A DNA stretch of 64,000 nucleotides, from the NCBI GenBank assembly GCA_033032865.1, contig JAWHQI010000004.1, forward strand, positions 20,690,001-20,754,000, given 5' to 3'. The notes beneath the pieces were generated by a model. The model made no database searches. It was given only the letters and a program-made list of their open reading frames with translations, and was not told the DNA's origin. Position 1 is the first letter of the stretch; each line of letters starts with the position of its first letter. The DNA is from Dactylorhiza incarnata (lineage: Eukaryota; Streptophyta; Magnoliopsida; Asparagales; Orchidaceae). The position numbers were made by a program, and so were the translations under genes. Positions 9,001 to 19,612 of the stretch are shown in pieces.

Positions 9001-12000
9001 AGCAATATATCGACAACTAAATGAACTGGAGTGGGTAAAACTTGTGCTCTAATGAATGAAGTGCTCTGAGCTCATTACGAAAAGGTGTTGTGGGGTAAAA
9101 TAAGATAACCGCATCAAAAGTTGTTGCTATTTTAACTTTGGGTGTAATTTATCGCTAAATCTCTCATTTTCACTTCAACACGCATTAAAAATTCCGCCAT
9201 TTTGAAGTGTATGTGTCATTTGGAGATAAATCTCGTATTACAACCATAACTCACTGTATATCGACCTCTGAACAAGCTGGAATGGGTTTAAATTGTTCTC
9301 CACTGGATTTAGGGCTCCGATCTCATTCCGAAAAGGTATTTTGGGCGAAAATCGGACAACCGGATAGGTGTTGCCTTATTGTCGAATGGGTAAATCTTAT
9401 TCTTTGTTGGATAGAGAATACGAGCTTTTTCCGAAAAAGTGTTGGCAAAAATCGAACAATCAGATCAAAAGTTATGGCTGCTTGAAGTTTATGTGTAATT
9501 TGGAGTTAAATCCCGCATTACCACTGGAATCCACTGTATATCGAAGAATAAACAAACTTGAATGGTTATATCCTACCCTCCATTGGATGTAGGGCTCTGA
9601 ACTCATTCTAAAAAGGTATTGTGGGCAAAAATTGGGCAATTGGATCAAGAGTTGTCTGTTTGAAGTTTATGTGTCATTTGGAGCTAAATCCCACATTATC
9701 ACTGCATCCCACTGTAGATCAACCACTAAACAAACTAGAATGGGTAAAACTTGTTGTCCATTGTATGTAGGGCCCTGATCTCATTCCGAAAAGGTGTTGT
9801 TTGCAAAAATCAGACAACCGGATCAAAGTTATGGCTGTTAGAAGTTTAGGTGTCAGTAGGAGCTAAATCCCACATTACCACTGCAACTCAATGTATATCG
9901 ACCACTAAATGAACTAGATTGGGTAAAATTTGATGTCCATTGAATGTAGGGCTCAGATCTCATTTCGAAGAGGTTTTGTGTGCAAAAATCAGACAACCTA
10001 ATCAAAATTTATGGTTGTTTCAAGTCTAGGTGTCATTTGAAGCTAAATTTTGCATTACCAGTGCAACCCGCTATATATCGACAACTAAATGAACTGCAAT
10101 GGGTAAAACTTGTGCTTCAATGAATGTAGTGCTCCGAGCTCATACCTAAAAGATGTTATGGGGTAAAATCAGACAACCGGATAAAAACTTATTGCTGTAT
10201 AAAGTTTGAGTGTCATTTGTAGCTAAATCTCTCACTTTCACTACAAACCGCATTTTAAATTCTTTCATTTTTGAAATTTACGTGTCATTTGGAGCTAAAT
10301 CTTGCATTACCAGTACAACCCACTGTATATCGACCTCTAAACGAATTTGAATGTTTTCAAATTGTTCTCCATTGGATTTAGGGCTCCGATCTCATTCCGA
10401 AACGGTATTGTGGGCGAATATCGGACAACCGGATCAAAAGTTATGGATGTTTGAAGTTTAGGTCTCCTTTCGAGCTAAATACCTTATTACCAACCAACTG
10501 TATATTGACCACTAAACAAACTGGAATGGGTAAAACATGTTTTCCATTAGATGTAGGGATCCAAGCTCATTCCAAAAAGGTGTTGTGCGCTAAAATCAGA
10601 CAACCAGATCAAAAGTTATGGCTGTTACAGTTTATGTGTCAAGAGGAGCTAAATCCCTCATTACCATTGCAAGCCGCTGTATATTGACCATTAAAATGAG
10701 TTGTAATGGTTTAAAATTGTGCTCCATTGGATGTATGCCTCCGAGCATATTCCGAAAAGTTGTTGTGGGCAAAAATCAAACATACCAATCAAAAGTATGG
10801 CTGTTAGAAGTTTAGGTGTAATTTGGAGCTAAATTTCGCATTACCGCTACAGCCAGCAATATATCGACAACTAAATGAACTGGAGTGGGTAAAACTTGTG
10901 CTCTAATGAATGTAGTGCTCTGAGCTCATTACGAAAAGGTGTTGTGGGGGTAAAATAAGACAACTGCATCAAAAGTTGTTGCTGTTTTAAGTTTGGGTGT
11001 ATTTTATCGCTAAATCTCTCATTTTCACTACAACCCGCATTAAAAATTCTGGCATTTTGAAGCGTATGTGTCATTTGGAGATAAATCTCGTATTACAACC
11101 ATAACTCACTGTATATCGACCTCTGAACAAGCTGGAATGGGTTTAAATTGTTCTCCACTGGATTTAGGGCTCCGATCTTATTCCGAAAAGGTATTTTGGG
11201 CGAAAATCGGACAACCGGAAAGGTGTTGCCTTATTCTCGAATGGGTAAATCTTATTCTCTGTTGGATGGAGAATACGAGCTCTTTATGAAAAAGTGTTGT
11301 TGGCAAAAATCGAATAATCAGATCAAAAGTTATGGCTGCTTGAAGTTTATGTGTAATTTGGAGTTAAATCTCGCATTACCACTGGAACCCACTGTATATC
11401 GAACAATAAACAAACTTGAATGGTTATATCCTACTCTCCATTGGATGTAGGGCTCTGAACTCATTCTAAAAAGGTATTGTGGGCAAAAATAGGGCTATTG
11501 GATCAAGAGTTGTCTGTTTGAAGTTTATGTGTCATTTGGAGCTAAATCCCACATTATCACTGCATCCCACTGTAGATCAACCACTAAACAAACTGGAATG
11601 GGTAAAACTTGATGTCCATTGTATGTAGGGCTCTGATCTCTTTCCAAAAAGGTGTTGTTTGCAAAAATCAGACAACCAGGTCAAAGTTATGGATATTTGA
11701 AGTTTAGGTGTCAATTGGAGAAAAATCCCTCATTTTCACTGCAATCCACTATCCGCCGACCACTAAATGAACTCGATCGAGTAAATCCTATTCTCCATAG
11801 GATGTGTGGCTCTGAGCTCATTCTGAAAATGTGTTTTGGGCAAAATCCAGACAACAGGATCAAAGTTATAGCTGTTTGAAGTTTAGGTGTCAGTAGGAGC
11901 TAAATCCCACATTACCATTGCAACTCAATGTATATCGACCACTAAATGAACTAGATTGGGTAAAACTTGATGTCCATTGAATGTAGGGCTCAGATCTCAT

Positions 12001-14934
12001 TTCGAAGAGGTTTTGTGTGCAAAAATCAGACAACCTAATCAAAAGTTATGGATGTTTCAAGTTTAGGTGTCATTTGAAGCTAAATTTTGCATTACCAGTG
12101 CAACCCGCTATATATCGACAACTAAATGAACTGCAATGCGTAAAACTTGTGCTTCAATGAATGTAGTGCTCCGAGCTCATTCCTAAAAGATATTATGGGG
12201 GTAAAATCAGACAACCGGATCAAAACTTATTGTTGTATAAAGTTTGAGTGTCATTTGTAGCTAAATCTCTCACTTGCACTACAAACCGCATTTAAAATTC
12301 TTTCATTTTGGAAATTTACGTGTCATTTGGAGCTAAATCTCGCATTACCAGTACAACCCACTGTATATCGACCTCTAAACGAGCTTGAATGTTTTAAAAT
12401 TGTTCTCCCTTGGATTTAGGGCTCCGATCTCATTCCGAAATGGTATTGTGGGCGAAAATCGGACAACCGGATCAAAAGTTATGGATGTTTAAAGTTTAGG
12501 TCTCCTTTCGAGCTAAATACCTTATTACCAACCAAGTGTATATTGACCACTAAACAAACTGGAATGGATAAAACTTGTTTTCCATTGGATGTAGGGCTCC
12601 AAGCTCATTCCAAAAAGGTGTTGTGCGCAAAAATCAGACAACCAGATCAAAAGTTATGGCTGTTACAGTTTATGTGTCAAGAGGAGCTAAATCCCTCATT
12701 ACCATTCCAAGCCGCTGTATATTGACCATTAAAATGAGTTGTAATAGTTTAAAATTGTGCTCCATTGGATGTATGCCTCCGAGCATATTCCGAAAAGGTG
12801 TTGTGGGCAAAAATCAAACATACAAATCAAAAGTTATGGCTGTTAGAAGTTTAGGTGTAATTTGGAGCTAAATTTCGCATTAACGGTACAACCAGCAATA
12901 TATCGACAACTAAATGAACTGGAGTGGGTAAAACATGTGCTCTAATGAATGAAGTGCTCTGAGCTCATTACAAAAAGGTGTTGTGGGGTAAAATAAGACA
13001 ACCGCATCAAAAGTTGTTGCTGTTTTAAGTTTGAGTGTAATTTATCGCTAAATCTCTCATTTTCACTACAACCCGCATTAAAAATTCTGGCATTTTGAAG
13101 TGTATGCGTCATTTGGAGATAAATCACGTATTACAACCATAACTCACTATATATCGACCTCTGAACAAGCTGGAATGGGTTTAAATTGTTCTCCACTGGA
13201 TTTAGTGCTCCGATCTCATTCCGAAAAGGTATTTTGGGCGAAAATAGGACAACCGGAAAGGTGTTGCCTTATTCTCGAATGGGTAAATCTTATTCTCTGT
13301 TGGATGGAGAATACGAGCTCTTTCCGAAAAAGTGTTGTTCGCAAAAATCGAACAATCAGATCAAAAGTTATAGCTGCTTGAAGTTTATGTGTAATTTGGA
13401 GTTAAATCCCGCATTACCACTAGAACCCACAGTATATCGAAGAATAAACAAACTTGAATGGTTGTATCCTACAAACCATTGGATGTAGGGCTCTGAACTC
13501 ATTCTAAAAAGGTATTGTGGGCAAAAATTGGGCAATTGGATCAGATTTGTCCGTTTGAAGTTTATGTGTCATTTGGAGCTAAATCCCACATTATCACTGC
13601 ATCCCACTGTAGATCAACCACTAAACAAACTGGAATGGGTAAAACTTGTTGTCCATTGTATGTAGGGCTCTTATCTCATTCCGAAAAGGTGTTGTTTGCA
13701 AAAATCACACAACCGGATCAAAGTTATGGATATTTGAAGTTTAGGTGTCAATTGGAGGAAAATCCCCCATTTCCACTGCAATCCACTATCCGTCGACCAC
13801 TAAATGAACTCGATCGAGTAAATCCTATTCTCCATTGGATGTGTGGCTCTGAGCTCATTCTGAAAAGGTGTTTTGGGCAAAATCCAGACAACGGGATCAA
13901 AAGTTATAACTGTTTGAAGTTTAGGTGTTAGTAGGAGCTAAATCCCACATTACCACTGCAACTCAATGTATATCGACCACTAAATGAATTAGATTGGGTA
14001 AAACTTGATGTACATTGAATGTAGGGCTCAGATCTCATTTCGAAGAGGTTTTGTGTGCAAAAATCAGACAACCTAATCAAAAGTTATGGATGTTTCAAGT
14101 TTAGGTGTCATTAGAAGCTAAATTTTGCATTACCAGTGCAACCCACTATATATCGACAACTAAATGAACTGCACATGGTAAAACTTGTGCTTCAATGAAT
14201 GTAGTGCTCCGAGCTCATTCCTAAAAGATGTTATGGGGGTAAAATCAGACAACCGGATCAAAACTTATTGTTGTATAAAGTTTAAGTGTCATTTGTAGCT
14301 AAATCTCTCACTTTCACTACAAACCGCATTTAAAATTCTTTCATTTTGGAAATTTACGTGTCATTTGGATCTAAATCTCGCATTACCAGTACAACCCACT
14401 GTATATCGACCTCTAAATGAGCTTGAATGTTTTAAAATTGTTCTCCATTGGATTTAGGGCTCCGATCTCATTCTGAAATGGTATTGTGGTCGAAAATCGG
14501 ACAACCGGATCAAAAGTTATGGATGTTTGAAGTTTAGGTCTCCTTTCGAGCTAAATACCTTATTACCAACCAACTGTATATTGACCACTAAACAAACTGG
14601 AATGGGTAAAACTTGTTTTCCATTGGATGTAGGGCTCCAAGCTCATTCCAAAAAGGTGTTGTGCGCAAAAATTAGACAACCAGATCAAAAGTTATGGCTG
14701 TTACAGTTTATGTGTCAAGAAGAGGTAAATCCCTCATTACCATTGCAAGCCGCTGTATATTGACCATTTAAATGAGTTGTAATGGTTTAAAATTGTGCTC
14801 CGTTGGATGTATGCCTCCGAGCATATTCCGAAAAGGTGTAGTGGGCAAAAATCAAACATACAAATCAAAAGTTATGGCTGTTAGTAGTTTAGGTGTAATT
14901 TGGTGCTAAATTTCGCATTACCGCTACAACCAGC
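9001..14934. repeat. Centromere-like satellite, block A (about 3 HOR units)
   Basis: Tandem monomers share the motifs GGAGCTAAATC, TGTATATCGACC, CTGAGCTCATTCCGAAAAGG and ATCAAAAGTTATGG. Using TATATCGAC as a marker, monomer starts fall at about 9006, 9257, 9537, 9714, 9894, 10074, 10326, 10501, 10680, 10860 and 11112. The basic monomer is thus about 175-185 bp, with enlarged ones of 252 and 280 bp. The whole pattern repeats at 11112 and 13150, giving an HOR of about 2,038 bp. The first unit lacks one monomer (1,855 bp). The block is cut at its right end by the Athila insertion in monomer motif ACAACCAGC. Short frames inside are by-products of repetition. Confidence 0.93.
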
Positions 14935-15528
14935 TGATAAGTAGTATTTTTATAACTTTTTAATAGAAAATTTTGTAAATATTTAATATGAATTTTCCTT
15001 TTTATGTCAATTTTAGGTTATAAGTAGTTCTTTTTGTAATTTTGATTCTAACTTAGCTTAATTTCAATTTTTGCAGAATTTTGGGACAAATCGGGAAAAA
15101 TGGCATGTCACGCCCTCGGTCACGCCCGTGACCAAGGGCGTGTAACTTGAAGATCAGTCCAGAATCGATGCCACGCTGTTTGAACCAGTCCACACCAAGT
15201 CACGCCCCAGGTCACGCCCGTGACCCAAAGTCACGCCCGTGACCGGGGGCGTGTAATCTTAGAATCTTCCACGTAGAGCCGCCGTCGAGACATGGAGCTG
15301 TAGTCGAGAAGTCAACTTGAGTCACGCCCGTAACCCACATGTCACGGCCGTGACTTGCCCGCGTGATCTCTGCTTCGCCGCCGCGCCAAATTCCAGCCCA
15401 CGCCGCATTTAATGCAGCCGTCCAAAGTCACGGTCGTGACCTGACATGTCACGCCCGTGACATGTCATTTCTCGCCGCGCCGTCCAGAATGCCCACGCCG
15501 CTGTCGGATCCGATGTGAGTAATGCAGT

Positions 15529-15562
15529 CACGCCCTTGGTCACGCCCGTGACCAAGGGCGTG
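15529..15562. promoter_or_regulatory. Perfect 16 bp-arm palindrome just upstream of the Athila TATA box
   Basis: The arms are CACGCCCTTGGTCACG and CGTGACCAAGGGCGTG, separated by CC. It ends about 18 bp before TATAAA (15581-15586). The 3' LTR has the same palindrome at 24551-24584 before TATAAA at 24603. The non-autonomous element (32694-38800) has the same arms with centre GG. Confidence 0.85.
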
Positions 15563-15580
15563 TAATCTGGATTTTTTTCC

Positions 15581-15586
15581 TATAAA
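15581..15586 (+). promoter_or_regulatory. TATA box of Athila 5' LTR
   Basis: CCTATAAATTC follows the palindrome and a T-rich stretch; the same arrangement occurs at 24603 in the 3' LTR. It is the probable core promoter for element RNA. Confidence 0.65.
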
Positions 15587-16697
15587 TTCAGAGGTTCTCC
15601 TTGAGTCCAGGGTTCAGAATTTTGGAGTGGGGGAGGTGCTGTTGGAGCCAATCTTGAGTATTTTTTCACTTTCATGTTCATGTTCATGTTTCTTTCCTTT
15701 CATGTTCTCTTCTTTTTCCCATGCAATGTACTAGCTTTCTTTCAATGCAATAGCCTAGTTTAAGTTTGTAACTTTGTTTTTCCTAGCTTGCAATCTCTTC
15801 TCTTAAGACTTGTAATAGTTTTCATTTAAATAAAAATTAGTTTGCTCTCTTGATTTTGTCTCCTCCTTACTTAGTTAAATTTTCTTATTATGCATTTTTA
15901 TTTTTCTTTCTCTTCCCCCTCCACCATGATTAACTAATCCTCATTAGTACTCGATCAAAATGACCCGAGGATGAGTTAGACAAGTTATGATTTTCTAAAG
16001 TTTTCTTTTTCCGTTTTTATAAACACTTGAATTACCCTTGATTTTTAATTAGTGAGGCCATATTTTCGATATATGGTTTTCGCTTATGTTTTCATACTTA
16101 GTTAGCCGAGAGGCTCAAAGTATGAATTGATCACTCAAGGGTAAAGAGAGTTGCACGCACCCCTCGAGAGAGGATGACGTAAATCTCCCGGATTGGAGTC
16201 AAATCCAATAGCGGGGTTCACTTCGTAAAGCAACTTTTTGGTAATCGATTATAGGACGAGAGTCTGGTTGATTTTTCCTAAACTTAGTAGGGCATTAACC
16301 TCGAGAGAGGCATGTTCGAGCTTCGGGAACCTCCACGGTCAAGTAGTTCAATTTAAACGGAATTAGATTTAATTTCTTTTTACTTTTCTTTTCTCACTCC
16401 AAGGTGACTTTTGATTGAGTACTAGCTTCTTTTATCATCATCTAAACCCTTAATTTAGCTTGCAATTTCTCTTTTTCTAGCTAAGTAACCAAAACCCCAA
16501 AATATCATTGGATAAGATAATAGCGACTTTCCTCAAAGTAGAAGTAATCAACGCGCCCCGTGGAATACGACCTTGGTATTTCTTAATATCCTATACTATA
16601 GACGATAAGGTACACTTGCCTTTATCGGATATAGTTTTGGAGAAAATCTCAAACCTTCACTAAATTTCAAAACCGCAAAAATTAAATATCAAGTTTT

Positions 16698-16715
16698 TGG
16701 CGCCATTGCCGGGGA
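16698..16715 (+). other. Primer binding site, tRNA-Asp type
   Basis: TGGCGCCATTGCCGGGGA starts 7 nt after the LTR end. It differs by one base from the site at 34234 (TGGCGCCGTTGCCGGGGA), which is the form usually assigned to tRNA-Asp in Athila elements. Confidence 0.85.
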
Positions 16716-16819
16716 CTTTTGCGTAGATATTTTGAAACAAGGATAGCTATTAATTTTATCATGTTGTTTTTATTTTAGTTTTTTTCTATTTTTGAAAATC
16801 TTAAGGGTGAAATTAAAAA

Positions 16820-16923
16820 CTTGGAAAGGGACGTTTGGGGTGTCATCCCATCTCACCTCCTAGTACCTTGCAAACCCTTCACCGGGTAGATCTTGGGAAG
16901 TCCAAGACTAACTTAATCTGCCT
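16820..16923 (+). other. Athila leader motif, duplicated in the 3' region
   Basis: This stretch of about 100 nt contains CTTGGAAAGGGACGTTTGGG, CCTAGTACCTTGC and CCTTCACCGGGTAG. A near copy lies at 22719-22812, after pol of the same element. A diverged copy sits in the leader of the other Athila-like element at 34359-34460. Conservation across families and outside any ORF suggests a cis-acting RNA role; that is inference. Confidence 0.7.
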
Positions 16924-16982
16924 AAAAGAACAAAAAAAAAATATTCCCTCATTTTCTTCTTCCTTCCTTCTCTTTTTAGTGT

Positions 16983-19154
16983 ATGACCCGTGGTAGCACT
17001 TCGATTCTTCCTTTTGATCCGGAAATCGAGCGAACCCTTTTGAGGCACCGCCGTTCTCGTGATCAAGGAAATCAAGTAGAATCCGAAGAGTCGATCGGGG
17101 ACACTAACGCAGCGAACATGGATTCTAATCTTAATCCTCCTAATCTTAACGAGCCAAATCCTAATGAGGACGCGCAACGGACCATGTCCTATTATGCGTG
17201 GCCGAATTTAGAAGGCACACAATCGAGTATTGTTCGCCCCACGGTGGCGAACAATAATTTTGAGATCAAGTCCAGCATCATACAAATGGTGCAACAATCG
17301 GTGACCTCTGATGGTCAACCGGACGAGGATCCAAACTCACATATTTCTTACTTTCTTGAAATTTGCGACATATTTAAGATCAATGGCGTCACCGATGACG
17401 CCATTCGATTACGTCTTTTTCCTTTTTCTTTGCGGTCTAAGGCCAAGCAGTGGCTGGGTTCCCTACCAAGGGGATCCATCACTACATGGGCCGAAATGGC
17501 GGAAAAATTTCTCAATAAATATTTCCCGCCTTCAAAGACCGCTAAATTGCGCACGGATATTGCGTCGTTCATGCAAATCGACTCGGAGACTCTCTATGAC
17601 ACATGGGAGCGCTTCAAGGAGCTTTTGCGTCGATGCCCTCACCACGCACTTGCCACTTGGCAACAAGTGCAAATATTTTATAATGGCTTAAATCTCCAAA
17701 CGAGGCAAATGATTGATGCGGCCGCCGGAGGGACATTAAATAATAAAACCCCGATCGCCGCTCAAGAGCTTTTCGAAGAGATGGCCACAAATGCGTACCA
17801 ATGGAACATGCCCCGAGCGCGGCCTAATAAGCCGGCCGGAATTTTTGAAATAGACGCTAACGCAAATTTGGTTTTATAAGTTGAGCGCTTAACAAAGCAA
17901 GTGGCGGAGATGTCTGCTTCCTCCGCCACTCCTCCTTGGGCTAATAATGTTTTACTTGAAGAGCAAGTTGATTACATGGGAAATCCGCCTCGGCCTTCCT
18001 ATAACCCGAACACCGCTCCGTATAATAACACCTACAATGCGGGTTATAGGAATCATCCGAATTTCTCATAGAGCAATCAAGGAAATGCTCAGCGTCCCTT
18101 AAATTTAAATCAACCTCCAAATCAACTTCTTAATTTAACTCCCCCTCCAAATTTTAATCCACCCGGTTTTCCACCGCAACAGCAAAAGCCCTCTCCGCTT
18201 GAAGAGGTTTTTGCAAAATATGTTGCTACAAATGAAGCGAACATCCGGAACCTCACCGGATCGATCAAAAATTTGGAGAACCAAGTGGGCCAGCTAGCAA
18301 AGATAATCTCCGAGCGCCAGCAAGGAGCCCTTCCGGGAAACACGGAGCCAAACCCAAAGGAGAGCGCAAATGCGATTACACTCCGAAGCGGGAAGGAGGT
18401 GGTTTCAAAACAGGACGAACCCATAGTAACTTCCTCCCCTCCTCCTCCTCCTATTTTATCTTCGAATTTACCTACTACGTTAGCTCCGCGCGCTTCTACT
18501 TCAAATATTCCGTATCCATCTAAGTTTAAAAGCGAGAGCGCCGAAAAGAATTATAAAAAGTTTTTAGATATTTTAAAGCAAATTCACATTAATGTACCCT
18601 TCTGTGAGGCTATCTCTCAAATGCCTAAATATGCGAAATATCTTAAGGAGTTGCTCTCCAATAAGAAAAAATTAGAAGATATTTCGCATATTTCGTTGAA
18701 CGCAGAATGCTCCGCGGTTGCACTCAACAAATTGCCTAGAAAAGTGAATGACCCGGGACGGTTCTCCATCCCGTGTTTATTTGGCATTTCGTTAGTAAAA
18801 CATGCTTTAGCGGATCTGGGAGCAAGTATCAATCTCATGCCTTTTTCATTATTTAAGAAACTAGGTCTAGGAAATCCAAGCCCCACTCGAATGAGTATTC
18901 AATTAGCGGATCGCTCTTTAAAATATCCGGTAGGAATAGTGGAGGACGTGCTCGTTAAGGTCGACAAGTTCATCTTCCCGGTGGACTTTGTCATTCTTGA
19001 CATCGAAGAGGATGCCGAAGTACCCCTCATACTCGGCCGCCCCTTCCTTGCCACCTCCCGCGCCATTATTGACGTAAGTAACGGAAAGCTCCTCCTTCGG
19101 GTTGGAGACGATGAAGTTTCTTTCGGCATAAATTCCTCGATGCGGAAAACATAA
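16983..19154 (+). pseudogene. gag: Athila gag-protease, two in-frame stops
   Basis: One frame runs from ATG 16983 to TAA 19152-19154, broken only by TAA at 17877 and TAG at 18069. The N-terminus (MTRGSTSILPFDPEIERTLL) is typical of Athila Gag. The capsid-like gag domain covers about residues 105-240 (LRSKAKQWLGSLPRGSITTW, KYFPPSKTAKLR). After the stops come an Asn/Pro-rich stretch and LENQVGQLAKIISER plus ITLRSGKE, both usual Athila motifs. The C-terminus is the protease, with LADLGASINLMP and LILGRPFLAT. The protease active site reads D-L-G rather than the common D-T/S-G. The second stop lies where Trp is usual. The frame then ends before pol. Confidence 0.88.
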
Positions 19155-19612
19155 GAAAATGACGATTCATGTTTTTACCTGGAAGAGTGTTGGGAATTCG
19201 ATTCACCTCCCGAGTTAGTCTCCACCTCGAGTCATGAGTCCGAGCTCACCGAACTCTTTTGTCTGGAAGAAGAAGAAGTCACTCGTTTCACACCACCCGA
19301 ACCACTATTTTTAGAAAAATTGAAAATCAAAGCTTCTTATGAAGAACCACCCGTTTTAGAACTAAAGCAACTTCCCCCTCACCTTAAGTATTTATTTTAG
19401 AAAAAGAGTCGAAGCTACCCGTCATCGTTTCATCCGAACTTAGCAACTCGAAAATTTCTGAGTTTGCTATTGTCTTAAGATAGCACCGCAACGCAATTGC
19501 GTGGCAAATTTCGGATATTAAGAGTATAAACCCTTCCTTCTGCACTCAGAAAATCTTTCTCGAAGATAATTCCCGAAATTCGGTCCAGCCTCAACGACGG
19601 CTAAACCCTAAC
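19155..19612 (+). other. Degraded gag-pol linker of Athila
   Basis: The stretch keeps fragments of an acidic linker (for example ELFCLEEEEVTRFTPPEP in one frame) but contains stops and no continuous frame to the RT. It is the expected place of the pol N-terminal linker, and no separate gene is visible. Confidence 0.55.

Larger units (their letters stand above)
14935..16691 (+). repeat. Athila 5' LTR (1,757 bp)
   Basis: It starts TGATAAGTAG and ends AAATATCA. U3 contains at least five blocks of inverted GTCACGCCCGTGAC-type repeats between about 15109 and 15562, followed by a TATA box at 15581. A region with runs such as CTCGAGAGAGG occurs at 16160-16340. Compared with the 3' LTR it has an extra 6 bp TCATGT unit near 15680. 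Confidence 0.92.

Noticed and set aside
13186..13488. Recurring 78-100 codon frames in the satellite, such as those starting MFSTGF or MKFRSPFELN
   Set aside because: They recur only because the HOR repeats. They are broken at random in sister units and have no start context or domain.
9001..14934. CENP-B-box-like site in the satellite
   Set aside because: TTCCGAAAAGG and CGGACAACCGGAT recall parts of the box, but no stretch fits the spacing of the TTCG...A..CGGG pattern.
16908..17177. Minus-strand and plus-strand shadow frames across gag and pol of the elements
   Set aside because: They overlap well-supported retroelement proteins in another frame and show no domain of their own.
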